DNA of 64,000 nt, from contig OX155960.1 of the NCBI GenBank assembly GCA_944548615.1, positions 8,676,029 through 8,740,028 on the forward strand, given 5' to 3'. The notes under the pieces are model-generated. The model searched no databases, was not told the DNA's origin, and worked only from the letters and a program-made list of their open reading frames with translations. Both the position numbers and the translations under genes were made by a program. Positions 39,455-50,800 of this stretch are shown one piece after another (position 1 is the first letter of the stretch; every line of letters starts with the position of its first letter). The DNA comes from Micropterix aruncella. Taxonomy: Eukaryota > Arthropoda > Insecta > Lepidoptera > Micropterigidae.

Positions 39455-39560
39455 ATTAAAATTGGTGTCTTCCTTAGAACAGGCGCTGCCTAGTCAGGAG
39501 TAATGCTGAATCATTTCTGTTTAAATAATTCTAATATATTTTGTTGAATAAATAAATTTA
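39455..39560 (+). mobile_element. LINE 3' tail fragment
   Basis: GGTGTCTTCCTTAGAACAGG and CTGCCTAGTCAGGAGTAA match the 3' UTR of the LINE in TOM1 intron 1 (minus strand 9690-9630), ending in an AT-rich (AATAAAT) tail. Lies between the DRC3 and CHP1 3' ends. Confidence 0.6.
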
Positions 39561-39832
39561 AAAAAAATGCAACTTCATAAGAAAAGACCTAATAAATATA
39601 TCTTTTGAAATAAACTAGTTTTTGCTTTTATTTCTTTTTTCACCCTGTGAGTGAACAAGAGACTGGCATTATAACTGAACGCTTTATAAACGAACTCCTA
39701 ATGTTATAATCGATCGGTAACTGCAATTTATACCCAATTTGTACAAGTCTAGCAGAATTGAATTATATTACACTACGTTCGGCAGATACGAATGTACAAT
39801 GGCTGTGCCGTTTGAAATATGTCGTCATAGCA

Positions 39833-39838
39833 TTTATT
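39833..39838 (-). terminator. Possible CHP1 polyadenylation signal
   Basis: AATAAA on the minus strand 85 bp past the CHP1 stop codon. It is the first canonical hexamer seen in that direction, but AT-rich context makes chance occurrence plausible. Confidence 0.4.
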
Positions 39839-39922
39839 TGTTACGCTTCACATTCTCCTGAAAAGTCCGTATAAGATGGTAGATAAAGCCATAACTAGGA
39901 GAAAAGTTCACGAGCGCGAACG

Positions 39923-40067
39923 TCAGTTGAGGAATCGGATGCTCATCTTCTGCTCGACGTCGGTGCGGTCGAGCGCGTGGCAGAACTCCTCGAAGGAAAT
40001 CATCTGATCGTTGTTGGTGTCCGCTTCGAGGATCGTGCGCTCCGCAATGCTGGACAGCTGCTCTTCA
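39923..40067 (-). CDS. CHP1: CHP1 exon 4 (EF-hand 4, stop)
   Basis: GTTTTCAG|T completes Ser, then EEQLSSIAERTILEAD leads into the canonical fourth EF loop DTNNDQMISFEE. It ends IRFLN and TGA. Reading frame to the right of 40067 is intron, not coding. Confidence 0.95.
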
Positions 40068-43000
40068 CTGAAAACCGGGTCGGTCGTTAAAGAATTTAGA
40101 AACCCGTGCGCCTTATAAGAATAGAACCAGCCTGATGCGCCGTCTAGGTAACCGCTCATATACCCGCTCGGCGGCAGTGACTCGCGCCGCTCCACAGCGC
40201 TTGTTCCTGCGGTGGAGCATGTGTGGTGGAGCATACACTTGGGAGCGATGAATTTGGGGCACCGACATATAACAAAAAAAAACCCTAATATCTCAGAAAC
40301 TAAGAATGGGTGCAACTTACATAATTACCACTTTAATAATAATAAATATTCAACACCAGGAATGCTTCTTTTTTAGTGATCTGCACAAACAAATGCAGAG
40401 AATTTGTAGTTTGATTATCCAAAAATCTTTTATTTTGTTTATAGCCTTTTTAGTAAAATTATTTCAAAGCCACCAATAAATTTTATTAGGTATATTTGAG
40501 TAGTATTAAATGGTCTATAAAATACTTTTTGTTTGAATAAGCTAGCATTCTTAGTTCCCGAGATATTAAGGTTTATGTCGGTGACCCGGATTCATTGCTC
40601 CCGAGTGTAGTTAAGGTTTCCGGAAAAACATGCTGCGCCAGTTTTTTTTAAAAAAAATATATATTTTACTTTGTCTTGAGAGGTAATTTGTATTATTTTT
40701 ATCGCACTTTATCTTGATTATAAGTAAAATTTACATTTGCACTCCTAACATTTCAATTTGCAATATTAAGTATCAAGTTATTTTAATATATTTTTTGCAT
40801 TTTTATTCTTTCATTTATAAATGATTAAATTATTATTTTAAGTTTTAAATATAATAATAGTAAATTCATTGACGAAACGATATGCAATTTTTATAAATAC
40901 AGTTTTGAGCAAGCACATACAAAATTAAATGTTTACCTTAAAACAGGTCCCGGCCTAGTTAGATGACATTGTCATTGAACTATGCGATGCATTAATTTTC
41001 TGTTATTGACTCAATGTTAAAAATATTTTTGTGCAGAGTATTTAAGTTCTGATATTGTATACTCGCATAATAACATATTTGCATTATTACAATAAAGATA
41101 GTCTGTAAAAATGTTGCCTGGGACCCTAAAGTGACAACCCGCAATATATTTTTTCGTGTTTAAGTAATATTTAATTCATATTCTTTATTTAAACCATGCA
41201 GCAAAATGGCTGGCGTAAGAGTTGGAGCGTACACTCCCTGCCACGTGCCATCGACAGCGATGCTCTCTTTACTCTTTTATCTTACTCTTGCTTTTTCTTC
41301 ATAATCGAAGACCTTGTTAACAAAGAGGCATCAGAAAATACAACCAATTTTACGGGTGGATCGAAAAACAAAAGGTAGGACCAGGGCAAAGGCATACTTG
41401 CCATCCCCCAGGTTAAAGATCAAAAGATCCCCGAGATCAAATTTTACGATTTTCCAAACGGAAACCGTAGGCATCATGACTGCAGGAAGAAATTATTCCC
41501 CTAAAAGAACTTTATATATCGAAAAACATAAATAATAATTTAACTAGTACACTATTCATATAGATAAATGTCATTAATCAACAAATGTCCGTGCACCACT
41601 ATAGTGCAGCTTTCTTAAGCTGCACCCATCCTTCGCCGCAGCTTCTTTGCGGTGGCCGGATGATATGATTTGCTTACTATGAAATTTATTCATGTACTGG
41701 TTCTATTCTTATGAAATGGTGGTCGTACACGAGTTGAATAATTGTGCGAGAGAGAGAGAGTTGTCTACGGTATAGCACTGGTGAGAGCGAGGTGCATGCA
41801 CATGCACTGTATAAGAAAAAAGAAAAAACCATAAAGTAGAATACGTGGCGCTAAATACGAGTAGTTGTTGCCAAATGTAAGTGGTTGCGTGCTGCCAGTG
41901 ATGACAAACAGCACTGGGACGAGGTCGTCAACTATTGGCCTCATACACAAGCTTAAAGCCATGGAGAGAGCTATGCTTGGAGTTTCGCTGCGTGATAGGA
42001 TCCAAAACGAGGAAGTCCGCAGAAGAACCAAGGTTACCTCGGCAAGTGACCTCGGCAACTTGAAATAGAAATTGGCATTTCAAGCTCATAAAATCGCAAA
42101 CTTAAAATGGCAATTGGCAGGCCATATAGCTTGCAGAACCAGCAATCGTTAGGGAAAAAAGGTTCTTGAATGTAGGACAGCCACCCTTAACCCAGTTGTT
42201 ACTGAAACTTTTTATTATCTCGTATCACAGTAGTTTTTTAGTATTATTACATTGATCCATAAAGTAAACATGGAAAAATACAAAAAAAAACTGAGCTTTC
42301 AGGAAAGCTCGAAAATGTGAATCGTTTTAACGATCAGTAGTAATAGGTAGGTAGGTTAACGCTCATATAACTACTACTTTATCGGTTGTATCCTCTTTTA
42401 AATGCAAGAAACACAGTTATTACTATGAAAAAGGCTTTAATATATGTATCTATTTATATTTATCTATATAATCTTTATCTATCTAGGTCATAAATTTATA
42501 AAAAACGTGCATAAAATAAATTTCAATCACAAGCTTTTTGTAAACACTTACCGTTTTGAAGACATAGTGAAAGTTAATTACGCTAATACGAATTAAAATA
42601 GAAAAGCACTCCGAAATTATGATCATATTATAATTATCATGCACCGAAACACTGTCAAACGATCACTGCAGCGATTGGTAAACAATAAGCAAAGTTATCT
42701 ACTCGTTAATATTTTTAAATTGAGGGTATTCTCCATACTTTTTTTTGATCTTTATAACGATCGGTCGTTGTAAATGGGTTAAGATGGACCAATGACATTG
42801 CCACGGTCGCAGGAAGTACGTAGATGGAGGTGGCACAAGATCGTTCATCATAGCATTCTATGGGGAGGCTAATGTCCAACATTGGACGTCGACCGGATGA
42901 TATGATGATGATGATGAATACGAGTAGTGTGTCATCGCCCTCTTTTTTACATGATTTTAACTATATAAAATTCAGAAATATACCTGATATTCACTCCGAC

Positions 43001-46000
43001 CAGCATATGCAAAATAGCAAGCAGCTCATCTCTGGATATCATGTCGTCATTATCCAAGTCATACATTTTAAATGCGACTGAAAAATATCAATAAAATGGG
43101 ATGAATTAAGCAATTTTTAACAATTAATATTATTATTTCATTGTTTAAGTCTGTTATTAGTACTTTTAGTCAGGTGAGTTTTTAATTAGTGACATCCTTG
43201 TAGTGGGTGAGTCAGTACGATGAGATAAGCAACTTTTGATTTAAAAAATTGGGAAAAACAAAATTCTTTTTTTTTTTTTTCGTTTAATTTGTAAACCCTA
43301 TCTATTAAAAAAAAACTTTGAGAAGCGTTGAGCGCTTTGCACCATTTAGCGATAGGTAAAATATAGCTAATAAACAAAATTAGCGATATTTTACCTATCA
43401 CCAGATAGCGCATCGTGCTCAGATTTTTATATACTATTTCTCAAAAAAAAAAAACAATAAACTGTTTTTTTTTTTAAAGAATTAGTATCAAAAGTTGCTT
43501 AGTTCCTCGTACTGATTCACCTACCACTAGAATATCACTAATTAAAAACTCAACCTGTATATTTCTTTTCACTTATTCAATTACCAAAAAAGTTTTTAAA
43601 CTTATTGACACTGTCCACACTCATCGTCTCCTTTGGTCGACCATGCATTTAATTTGTAAATAAATTGCTCCCTAAAGTTGAAAGTTGCTTTTTGGTAAGT
43701 TTTAAAAGAGTATCATGAAGATGGGTGTTTTGGGTGTAGATGAAAATTATGGAGCTCATAATATAGATATATGGATTCCAGATCTAGAATCCGATAATGT
43801 TACAGCACAAAACTTAGCAACTAATAGTATTTTTTGTGCATTGTAAATCTTAATGGATTAGGATAAGTCTGTTTTAACGGGGTCCAATTAATGTTTCTCA
43901 TTTTAAGTATAATGGCTTTGTATGTTTAGAAATTCTTGAGCAACACATTGCATAGACGTTTCACCGAAATCCCAAGGAAATTAAGGCATATGGAATATGA
44001 AGAAACTGCCCATACTACAGACAGGCAAAAGCGAGGAGACCTGATTGAGACGTATAAGAAGATACAAGGACATTATAACTGCAGTGACCTTTCTAACACA
44101 GTCCACATTGGTTACAAAACCAATCTTCGTGAACACACTTTGAAACTGGCTAAGACAGCGTTTCACTCAATCCTCAGAAGCATTTTATCTCAAATCAAGT
44201 TGTGGAGGATTGGAGTTATCTACCACAGGTTCTACTAATAACAGGAGAGTGTTGTCGACTACAACGGGTGAACCCGTCGAATTGTTATTTTAACTGGAGT
44301 GAACGTAGAAGACTTGGGGACAACACAGTCCACCGTCTAGCTATGCCAACTCTTCTGTAAGAGGCCAACGCTTTACCGCGAGGCACTGGGGAGTGAAACC
44401 AGCGGGCTGACCTCCCGCCCTTACTACCAGTTATGGCTGGATTTCTCCATCTTTCCAACAGGTTACGGGTTTAAAGTTGCTTGCGCGGCCTTTACCTGTT
44501 GTTAATTCAGCGGTAATTCGGTTTGAATTTATCGTGGATCATGGCATCCTTTGTCCGTCATACTACTCGGGATCGGTTGGCCAAGTGGTTGTTTTGAGAG
44601 TGTCTGGCAACAGGTCAGCATCTCCATTGCTTAGGGAACAGTATATCGTTCTTAGACTCCTTCAAATATTCGGCGGAGTGCAGTCGATTGACTGACGCCG
44701 CACGGTGCGCAAACCGCTCGAAGGGGAAACTGATCCACCTGCTGTGGCATGGGAAACAGAGTCCTTACGCGATCACAGTATATCGAGAGAACAGTAGACG
44801 CACTCTCAAGCAACATGGGATCGCGTAGATAGGGTGCGAGGGAAGCGAGCAGAGAGGTACGTCTCGACGAACGCCTTTGGTTAGCGTCATATCTACGTTG
44901 CCGGGGTAGTATGCATATGGCGGCCATTTGCGAGCTCTTGGAGTCGTGACGTAGCTCGCTTCGTTTTCAATGTTGTTCTGAGAGACGATACTGTCTGGTA
45001 TACTGTGCCAGGGTAGACCCTCTTCGAGGAGGCTGCTGGGTAGGAGCTGAATCGTGAGTTGAGCCATACAGAAACAACGAGCAGGCGTTAATGGCGCAAC
45101 TGCACAAGAACCATTATCTACCTTATAATAACAATGGATTTTGTTTTGGAAAAAAATAAAATAAAATACGCACATCTCAATTTCTCCTCGCGGCTGTTGA
45201 GCTTGTTCTCCCGATTCTTGTTGATGGGCCTGAAGTGGGCGAGCACTTGCATGAATTGCAGGAAATTGACTCTGTCGTCGTGGCTGTTAGCGAAGAACGA
45301 GTGCACGATTCTGTCTCCCAGGGGATTGATCGCCAGCTCCGGTATCCTCAGGAAATCTTCCCTGGCCAAAGTTCCGCAGTCGTTCTTGTCCAAGGATGTG
45401 AAACGGGAATACAGACGTTCTATTTGGTTCGGAGTAACTGTAAAAGTTAACACGCCCATTGCGTTATGCGGTCTAAAAAGCCTCATGCGTGATTTTTCAC
45501 AGATGCAGCAGTCAAAATCGCACTCTTTCAAGGGGTCCGAATATGTTCACATTTCTTTGGTTATGACAGAAACGAATATATAATATTGCTTCCCTTACAA
45601 TGCTATCCCAATGGCGAAATTAAAAACCTATTTTGTGAGGCCGAGTAGATCTCATACCACTGTAAAAAGTTCAACTTTGCCCCGAAAAGACCTCATACGC
45701 ACTGGATGAAAGTCCATCAAAAATGGCATCTCAGCAAAGGTTTAAACAAGTAGAAGATGACACGTTTGGGTATTTACGCAGTTTAGCCAACTCTTCTACA
45801 TTAAAGATGTTTTAACTGCCAGGGCGCCAAAAAGGCCAGTGGGCCTATTGCCGCTTCGGCTAGCGTCCATATGTATATACTATACTATAAATATATAATA
45901 TACATGACTAACAAGATTAAATATCAAGTAACAAAAAAACAAGATTAAATAAAAGTACTTTAAATGCCTATATCTCGCTTATTTATTGAGGTAGAGCAAC

Positions 46001-49000
46001 GATTTTTACATATTATTCGGAATCAGTCTGATATAGTGGGTGACTATAAAACATCTTCAATGTAGAAGAGTTGTATTTTTTTGTGAAATTTATGTATTAT
46101 CAGATCCTTTTTCATTTTTAAAAAAAAAACACTACTAGATTTGATCATTTTAACTCTTCAGGCCTCCGCCCCTCAGCCGATTGACAAGATGTCCCAAAAA
46201 TTTTTTATTAAAAATTAGTAAAAAAAATTAATTATGACACTGTCTCACCAAAACATTAATTACTGCCAAACCACTGTACCCATAATTAATATAAAACATA
46301 TTAACATAATAAAACATAATAAAATAAAACAAATTAAATTAAAATAAAATTTAAACGGGGCCGTCACGCTGAATCGAGTTGTGGCCGATATCGGCCAATT
46401 GGGTCTCTAGGGGTTAATGCTAAATCTGATAGGAAATAGCCTCGGACAAACAATATCTCGAGACATAAAATTTACAAATTTACATAACGTGTGGGTTTTT
46501 TTTAGTTCGTTTTTAAGATAGTTTTTAAAAAAACTAACAATCTACCGCCATATAGGTGTCTATGAATTGTTTAGAATAAAAATAATAACCTACCAAAATG
46601 TAGGTGTTTCACGCTTCTTTAAATGTCTATATTTAACTTATTTATTGAGACCGAATGAAAATGATTGCGTAGAATCATTATTGCGTGTGGTGAATAGTCG
46701 GTGATGAATATAGTCGGTGATGTTAAAAAATCAACAATGTAGAACAGGTTCCTATAATGCATTAATACCCCAAAATTTGTTATTGAGCTTACTGGTATCA
46801 TCGAGAGGTTTTTCGGTATTATTGCAGTATAGGAACCTGTCCTACATTTTTAATTTTTTAACGTCACCCAACTATATTCACCACGCTGATTCCGAATCTG
46901 CAATAATATTTATTTGGTCTCAATAAATAAGCGAGATACAGGCATTCAAAAGAAGCGTCAAACCCATACATTTCAGTAGGTTTTTTTAAAAAATAGTACA
47001 TAAACACCTATTTGGCGGTAGGTTAGATTAGCTTATTTCTTTCACATTTAGCGTTACAAAGATCGAATCTAGTAGTATTTCTTTATTTTTTCGATTTTTA
47101 AGAAAGGTTCCTATACTGCAATAATTCCATATTTTTTTTACTTTGTTTCTGTGAATGGTATAACTGCAGTATAGGAACCTTTCCTGGATTTTTGATTTTT
47201 AAACGTCACCGGACTATATTCGCCACGCAGATTCTGAATCTGCAATAATCTTTTGTCGCTCTCAGTAAATAAGAGAGATATAGGCATTTAAAGTTTGCAT
47301 ACTAAACGTCAAAAAGACGGCCATATTGCTCCAGAAGTAGTGTCGGAATATAGTCGATATATCGCGAGTTCTCTAATATCGATAACAATTGGCAATATTA
47401 CAAAAATGATGGCATGGTCGTGAAAAAACATGTGCGATATTAAAAAAATTGACTATTTTCGAGGGTGTTTTCAATGACTTTGCTTTTGTTAACAAAAGGT
47501 GTCCTGAAACAATAGAAAATTCCTAAATATCTGAATATCCCCGCAAGCAAAATTTTTTTTTCGAATTTCGCGCGAAATTCGAAAAAAAAATCGAAAAAGA
47601 GTTTTTGCCTGCTGTTATTTGTTATTTGAATTGATGTTAACATGACAATGTGTTAGCGATATTTGGTTTTTTTTCATGGTTTTTACTAAATGACTTTGGT
47701 GATAATGACAAAAGGTAACCTTAAACAAACGAAATGTCTTCAATATCAAATTAACACCGCAAGCAAAAAGTTTTTTTCGAATTTCGCGCGAAATTCGAAA
47801 AAAAAATTTTGCCTGCAACGCTATTGATGTTAACATGACAAATGTGTTCGCAATATTTCGTTTTTTTTCCAAGGTTTTTACTAAGTTACTTTGGTGATAA
47901 TGACAAAAGGTAACCTTAAACAAACGAAATGTCTTCAATATCAAATTAACACCGCAGGCAAAAAGTTTTTTTCAAATTTCGCGCGAAATTCGAAAAAAAA
48001 AATTTGCCTGCGGCGCTATTGATGTTAACCCGTTGAGTATGAGTCAACCAAATCTGGTTGCGAAACAATTATCCGTTGAGTATGAGTCGACCAAATCTGG
48101 TCGCGCGTTTTTTTCACTTCTTTGACGTTCTCATATTTATTCATAATTATCTAATTGTTTTACAAAATGATATTTAAATATTCTATATTCGAAATTTCAA
48201 TGCAACCATTGTGCAGTTGTTATTTTTATGATTGGTGTAGTAGTTTCGTAGTTATAGTACTTTAAGTCGATGTCGCCGAAAATCCTGCAAAAGAGACAGA
48301 TGCATCCATGAAAATACCCATTTACTCCAAGGGTTAACATGACAATGTGTTAGCGATAATTCGGATTTTTTTCGAGGTTTTTACAAATCTACTTTGGTGA
48401 TGATGACAAAAGGTAAACTGAAACAAACTAAATTTCTTCAATATCAAATTAACACCACGTGTTAGCGATCATCTAAAACAATTGAACAATTGTCGTAGAT
48501 TTTACGAAATGACTTGGTGTATTGATGACTAAAGGTAACCTGAAACAAACGACATTTCAGGATATCTTCTGTCATCAATATGCAAAGTCATTGAAAAGAC
48601 ATCGAAAATAGTGCCCTTTTTTAAGTTTCGCGAAAATATGTATTTTTCCAATCGTTTTATTTCAACATATTTCGATTAATCTAAAAACTCTCCAAATTGT
48701 CATAATTTCTGTAATATCGCTAATTGTTATCGATATTACGATATACTCGAAAGTGTCCAAAACGGTACGTACAAACAAAATGGCCGCAACTTTGTTGGCA
48801 TTGGGATGACATTGGGATGACAAATTTGAACGCCTATATCTCGCTTATTTATTGAGATCGAATAAAAATTATGGAAGATTCGGAATCAGTGTGGTGAATA
48901 TAGCGTGGTGAATTTTATTTTGGCCCATTTTGGCCTATTTGTTTACATATAGAATTTAAACTTTGAATGCCTATATCTCGCTTATTTATAGCGACTGACA

Positions 49001-49400
49001 CAATTTTCTTCCAGATTTAGCATTAAAATGCTACAATCTATTAGTCTATATTCTTTTTTTTTTTTTGGTGAGATGTTCCTATACTGCAGTTATTCCCTGT
49101 GAATTTCTAGGAAGTCTAGGAAATAATCTGAATCTCTAGGAAATAATACAATGTTGTAAACGTTCCTTCGACTTTTTGTATGCGAATCATGTATGGCAGT
49201 TGATTAGTCGCTAATTTGGTATTGATATTGGAAGCAGCGCTAATTATTGTCATAATGACTAAATTAATGACGTGACTACGAGATAAAAGGCAATAATCAC
49301 AAGGTTACAAAGTATAACGCGAAAAATACTCACATCCTGTTTCGTCTTGTATCTGAGCTATCTCCTCCTCTCGTAGCAATAAAGATGATTTATTACCCAT
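39923..49400 (-). CDS. CHP1: Calcineurin B homologous protein 1 (EF-hand), complete spliced gene
   Basis: Four exons on the minus strand (49400-49334, 45437-45174, 43077-42984, 40067-39923) total 570 bp, giving 189 residues plus stop; human CHP1 has 195. All introns are GT-AG with matching phases. The protein starts MGNKSS, so Gly2 is a likely N-myristoylation site. EF-hand loops 1 and 2 (DKNDCGTLARED and the NSHDD region) lack key ligands, while loops 3 (residues 117-128, DLDNDDMISRDE) and 4 (158-169, DTNNDQMISFEE) are canonical, the pattern of CHP1. The C-terminus DVEQKMSIRFLN is nearly identical to human. CHP1 binds Na+/H+ exchangers and acts in membrane traffic; the Drosophila ortholog is elm (family knowledge). 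It lies tail to tail with DRC3, 2.2 kb apart. Confidence 0.95.
40930..41110 (+). mobile_element. Diverged LINE 3' tail fragment
   Basis: CTTAAAACAGGTCCCGGCCTAGTTAG is a weaker match to the same LINE 3' UTR, followed by CAATAAAGATAG at its end. Within CHP1 intron 3. Confidence 0.4.
41860..42180 (+). pseudogene. RTE/Jockey-like LINE relic
   Basis: The plus-strand frame includes MERAMLGVSLRDRIQNEEVR and RRTKVTSASD, then broken LKWQLAGHIAC-like codons, the conserved C-terminal region of a LINE common in insects (MERAMLGVSLRDRIRNEEIRRR...WQWAGHIA). Confidence 0.75.
42775..42920 (+). pseudogene. 3' end of the same LINE type, ending in (GATG)n
   Basis: GGGAGGCTAATGTCCAACAT followed by TGGACGTC and then ATGATATGATGATGATGATG is the typical 3' end of an insect RTE-like LINE (GGAGGCCTATGTCCAGCAGTGGACGTC...GATGATG). 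About 60 bp left of CHP1 exon 3. Confidence 0.75.
42984..43077 (-). CDS. CHP1: CHP1 exon 3 (EF-hand 3)
   Basis: This short exon encodes AFKMYDLDNDDMISRDELLA and HMLVGVNI, with a full 12-residue calcium-binding loop. The acceptor is TTTTTCAG and the donor ATCAG|GTATAT. Phases fit exons 2 and 4 exactly. Confidence 0.92.
43171..43557. mobile_element. MITE with ~70 bp terminal inverted repeats (CHP1 intron 2)
   Basis: CAGGTGAGTTTTTAATTAGT at the left and (rc of the right) CAGGTTGAGTTTTTAATTAG start arms that remain similar through CAGTACGA and AAGCAACTTTTGAT. The centre contains a further hairpin (GATAGGTAAAATATAGCTAA / TTAGCGATATTTTACCTATC). Non-coding. Confidence 0.78.
43925..44265 (+). pseudogene. 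LINE ORF2 C-terminal relic
   Basis: Frame 43936-44238 contains RRFTEIPRKLRHMEYEE, RQKRGDLIETYKKIQGHYNC and later TLKLAKTAFHS, the thumb region of insect non-LTR RTs. Confidence 0.75.
44250..44775 (-). repeat. Composite repeat A, copy 3 (inverted)
   Basis: Minus-strand match to repeat A: GACGGGTTCACCCGTTGTAG, CTCGCGGTAAAGCGTTGGCC and TTTGCGCACCGTGCGGCGTC. More diverged than copies 1 and 2. In CHP1 intron 2. Confidence 0.65.
44775..45009 (+). repeat. Dispersed repeat B, copy 2
   Basis: Counterpart of 20330-20695, abutting repeat A copy 3. Lies about 165 bp from CHP1 exon 2. Confidence 0.6.
45174..45437 (-). CDS. CHP1: CHP1 exon 2 (degenerate EF-hands 1 and 2)
   Basis: TTTTACAG|TT completes Phe, then TPNQIERLYSRFTSLDKNDC leads into a degenerate first EF-hand. 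REDFLRIPELAINPLGDRI is nearly invariant across CHP proteins. The exon ends KLR plus one base at GAT|GTGCGT. Confidence 0.94.
45812..45960 (+). mobile_element. TTAA MITE family 3, copy d (truncated)
   Basis: Starts after TTAA 45812-45815 with CTGCCAGGGCGCC and contains CATGACTAACAAGATTAA; the right part is missing. It sits inside another fold-back repeat whose arms are ACTCTTCTACATTAAAGATG (45790) and CATCTTCAATGTAGAAGAGT (46050). Confidence 0.6.
46150..46417 (-). mobile_element. TTAA MITE family 2, copy 1
   Basis: TTAA at 46150-46153 and 46414-46417 flank 260 bp. Contains the 14 bp palindrome GGCCGATATCGGCC, TTTTGGTGAGACAGTGTC and ACAGTGGTTTGGCAGTAAT (rc), all shared with 60682-60909. Confidence 0.82.
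46540..47300. repeat. Repeat cluster with AATAAATAAGCGAGATA motif
   Basis: Several copies of GCGAGATATAGGCATT/ACAGGCATT (both orientations), ACCGCCATATAGGTGT and GGTTCCTATACTGCAATAAT. Same family as in the TOM1-DRC3 spacer. The copies are nested and scrambled; no gene. Confidence 0.6.
47430..48600. repeat. Tandem array of ~195-216 bp units with a 30 bp palindrome
   Basis: Units carry GTTAACATGACAATGTGTTAGC, GATAATGACAAAAGGTAACC and the palindrome TTTTTCGAATTTCG|CGCGAAATTCGAAAAA centred near 47571, 47787 and 47982 (the third has one mismatch, CAAATTT). Partial units lie on both sides. A TTAA MITE interrupts one unit at 48025-48337. Confidence 0.8.
48025..48337 (-). mobile_element. TTAA MITE family 1, full copy inserted in the tandem array
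   Basis: TTAA at 48025-48028 and 48334-48337. Removing the element restores GATGTTAACATGACAAT, the exact sequence of the neighbouring unit at 47632-47648, so insertion at and duplication of TTAA is directly visible. Confidence 0.93.
49334..49400 (-). CDS. CHP1: CHP1 exon 1 (myristoylated N-terminus)
   Basis: Encodes MGNKSSLLLREEEIAQIQDE followed by TG and one base of Phe. The donor is GGAT|GTGAGT. The start lies in a GCGAAATGG context. The 3.9 kb intron 1 that follows is packed with repeats. Confidence 0.93.
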
Positions 49401-49901
49401 TTCGCTCTTTAAATTGAGTTACTTTCTTGCAAGGCAGTGATTTTAGCACAAAAACCAAAAAATGATTGAATTAGAAAAAACACTATTCGCTCATCTGACA
49501 AGTAACGATTATGATGAATGTCAATTGTGACGTGATTTAATAGATAGGAAAGAAGCACAACAAAAACGTCACTCGGCAACGTTGCTTTAGCGTTAAAAAT
49601 TTGGTAATAGCTACTTCAACAGCCAATCACAGGGATTATTTTTTTAAACGTTTTTACTTTGATTTTATAGTGCAATAATGGTTTTTATTAGCGTGACTTA
49701 ACATTGTAATGCTACATCCAATGCTTGCCACAAACCGCTTGTACAAACGCTTGTGGCACGCTTGTGGCGCTTGTACAAACGCTTGACAACAGCAGGCAAG
49801 TCAAACATCGACGATCCACACGCTTGCGAATGCTTTGTTACGCTTGCAAGTGCTTAGTGAGCCTACAAGCATGGCGGACGTCAGCGGCCGCTATATTCGC
49901 G
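49401..49901. promoter_or_regulatory. CHP1 5' flank
   Basis: Upstream of the CHP1 start. Contains repeated GCTTGTACAAACGCTTG-like blocks at 49737-49800. No TATA or other specific promoter element can be assigned with confidence. Confidence 0.35.
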
Positions 49902-50433
49902 TTAAGAGCCCCTATCAATTTCGCAATGTGAAAACCGAAAATACACACTTTTTCAAGACGAATTTTAAAATAACCATAAGATATATCTGATATTTTTTAA
50001 TTCACAGTTATACAACACCTATTTATCTAGTATGTCTACGAAATTTTATATTGATAACAACTTCGTATAAATTAGGAAAAAAAATATACAAAAATGGTTT
50101 TTTACATAAAGACGAAACACGAGGTTTTTCAATTCGTTTTTCTGCTAACTGGTAGCGAAAAACGTTCTGAAAAAAAATGTGCGTACTAAGCATATAATAT
50201 ATTAGTAAGTCTACGATATATATTTTTTTAATTTATTCAATTAACACTAATAAAAAATGTGTTTTACTATGAAGAAACCCAGTAAAATCGTGTGTAAAAA
50301 CGTCGTCTATGCGTAAGAATATAATAAAAATAATTATAAGATATAAACATTTGAATAATTGAGGCATTTACCCACCCAGTATTTTTATTTTTTTTATTTA
50401 ATGTCTACATATTTCTCTGTAATAAATTATCAA

Positions 50434-50680
50434 ATTCCATGCTTACGCGCTGTTCATTCGCGTTAGTCCGTGCATTCGCGCCCGAGGGCTACTGGACGGT
50501 GGACGTGCGTTGCGTTGATTTCCGGAGCTCGCGATATTCTCGCGTCCTGCGCGCGAATACTCGCGCCCGGCCGAGCGCTTTTCGACAGTGGATATGCGTC
50601 GAGTGCTTGGTTTTGATACTGCGAGATTTGTTAGGGGCTATCCATAAAATACGTCACGCTAAATTTTTGGCATTTTGACC
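50434..50680 (+). other. GC-rich open frame inside the TTAA element, not recognised
   Basis: A 79-codon frame (50439-50678) in a locally GC-rich block. It ends within TTAGGGGCTATCCATAAAAT then ACGTCACGC, a sequence that looks like a transposon terminus of its own, so the frame is probably not a gene. Confidence 0.25.
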
Positions 50681-50800
50681 CACTCCAGATTATTTTGAGA
50701 CTATATTTATTCGTATAAAAAAAGCAATATTTTCACGATTTGATATGTTTATACTATTTTAGCATTTATTATTTATTAAAATCGTATTTACGTGTATGTG

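Noticed and set aside
40068..40315. N-terminal extension of the CHP1 exon 4 frame
   Set aside because: A good acceptor at 40067 joins in phase with exon 3 and the sequence beyond it has no CHP1 similarity.
45134..45583. 149-codon plus-strand frame
   Set aside because: It is antisense to CHP1 exon 2, whose minus-strand reading is unmistakable.
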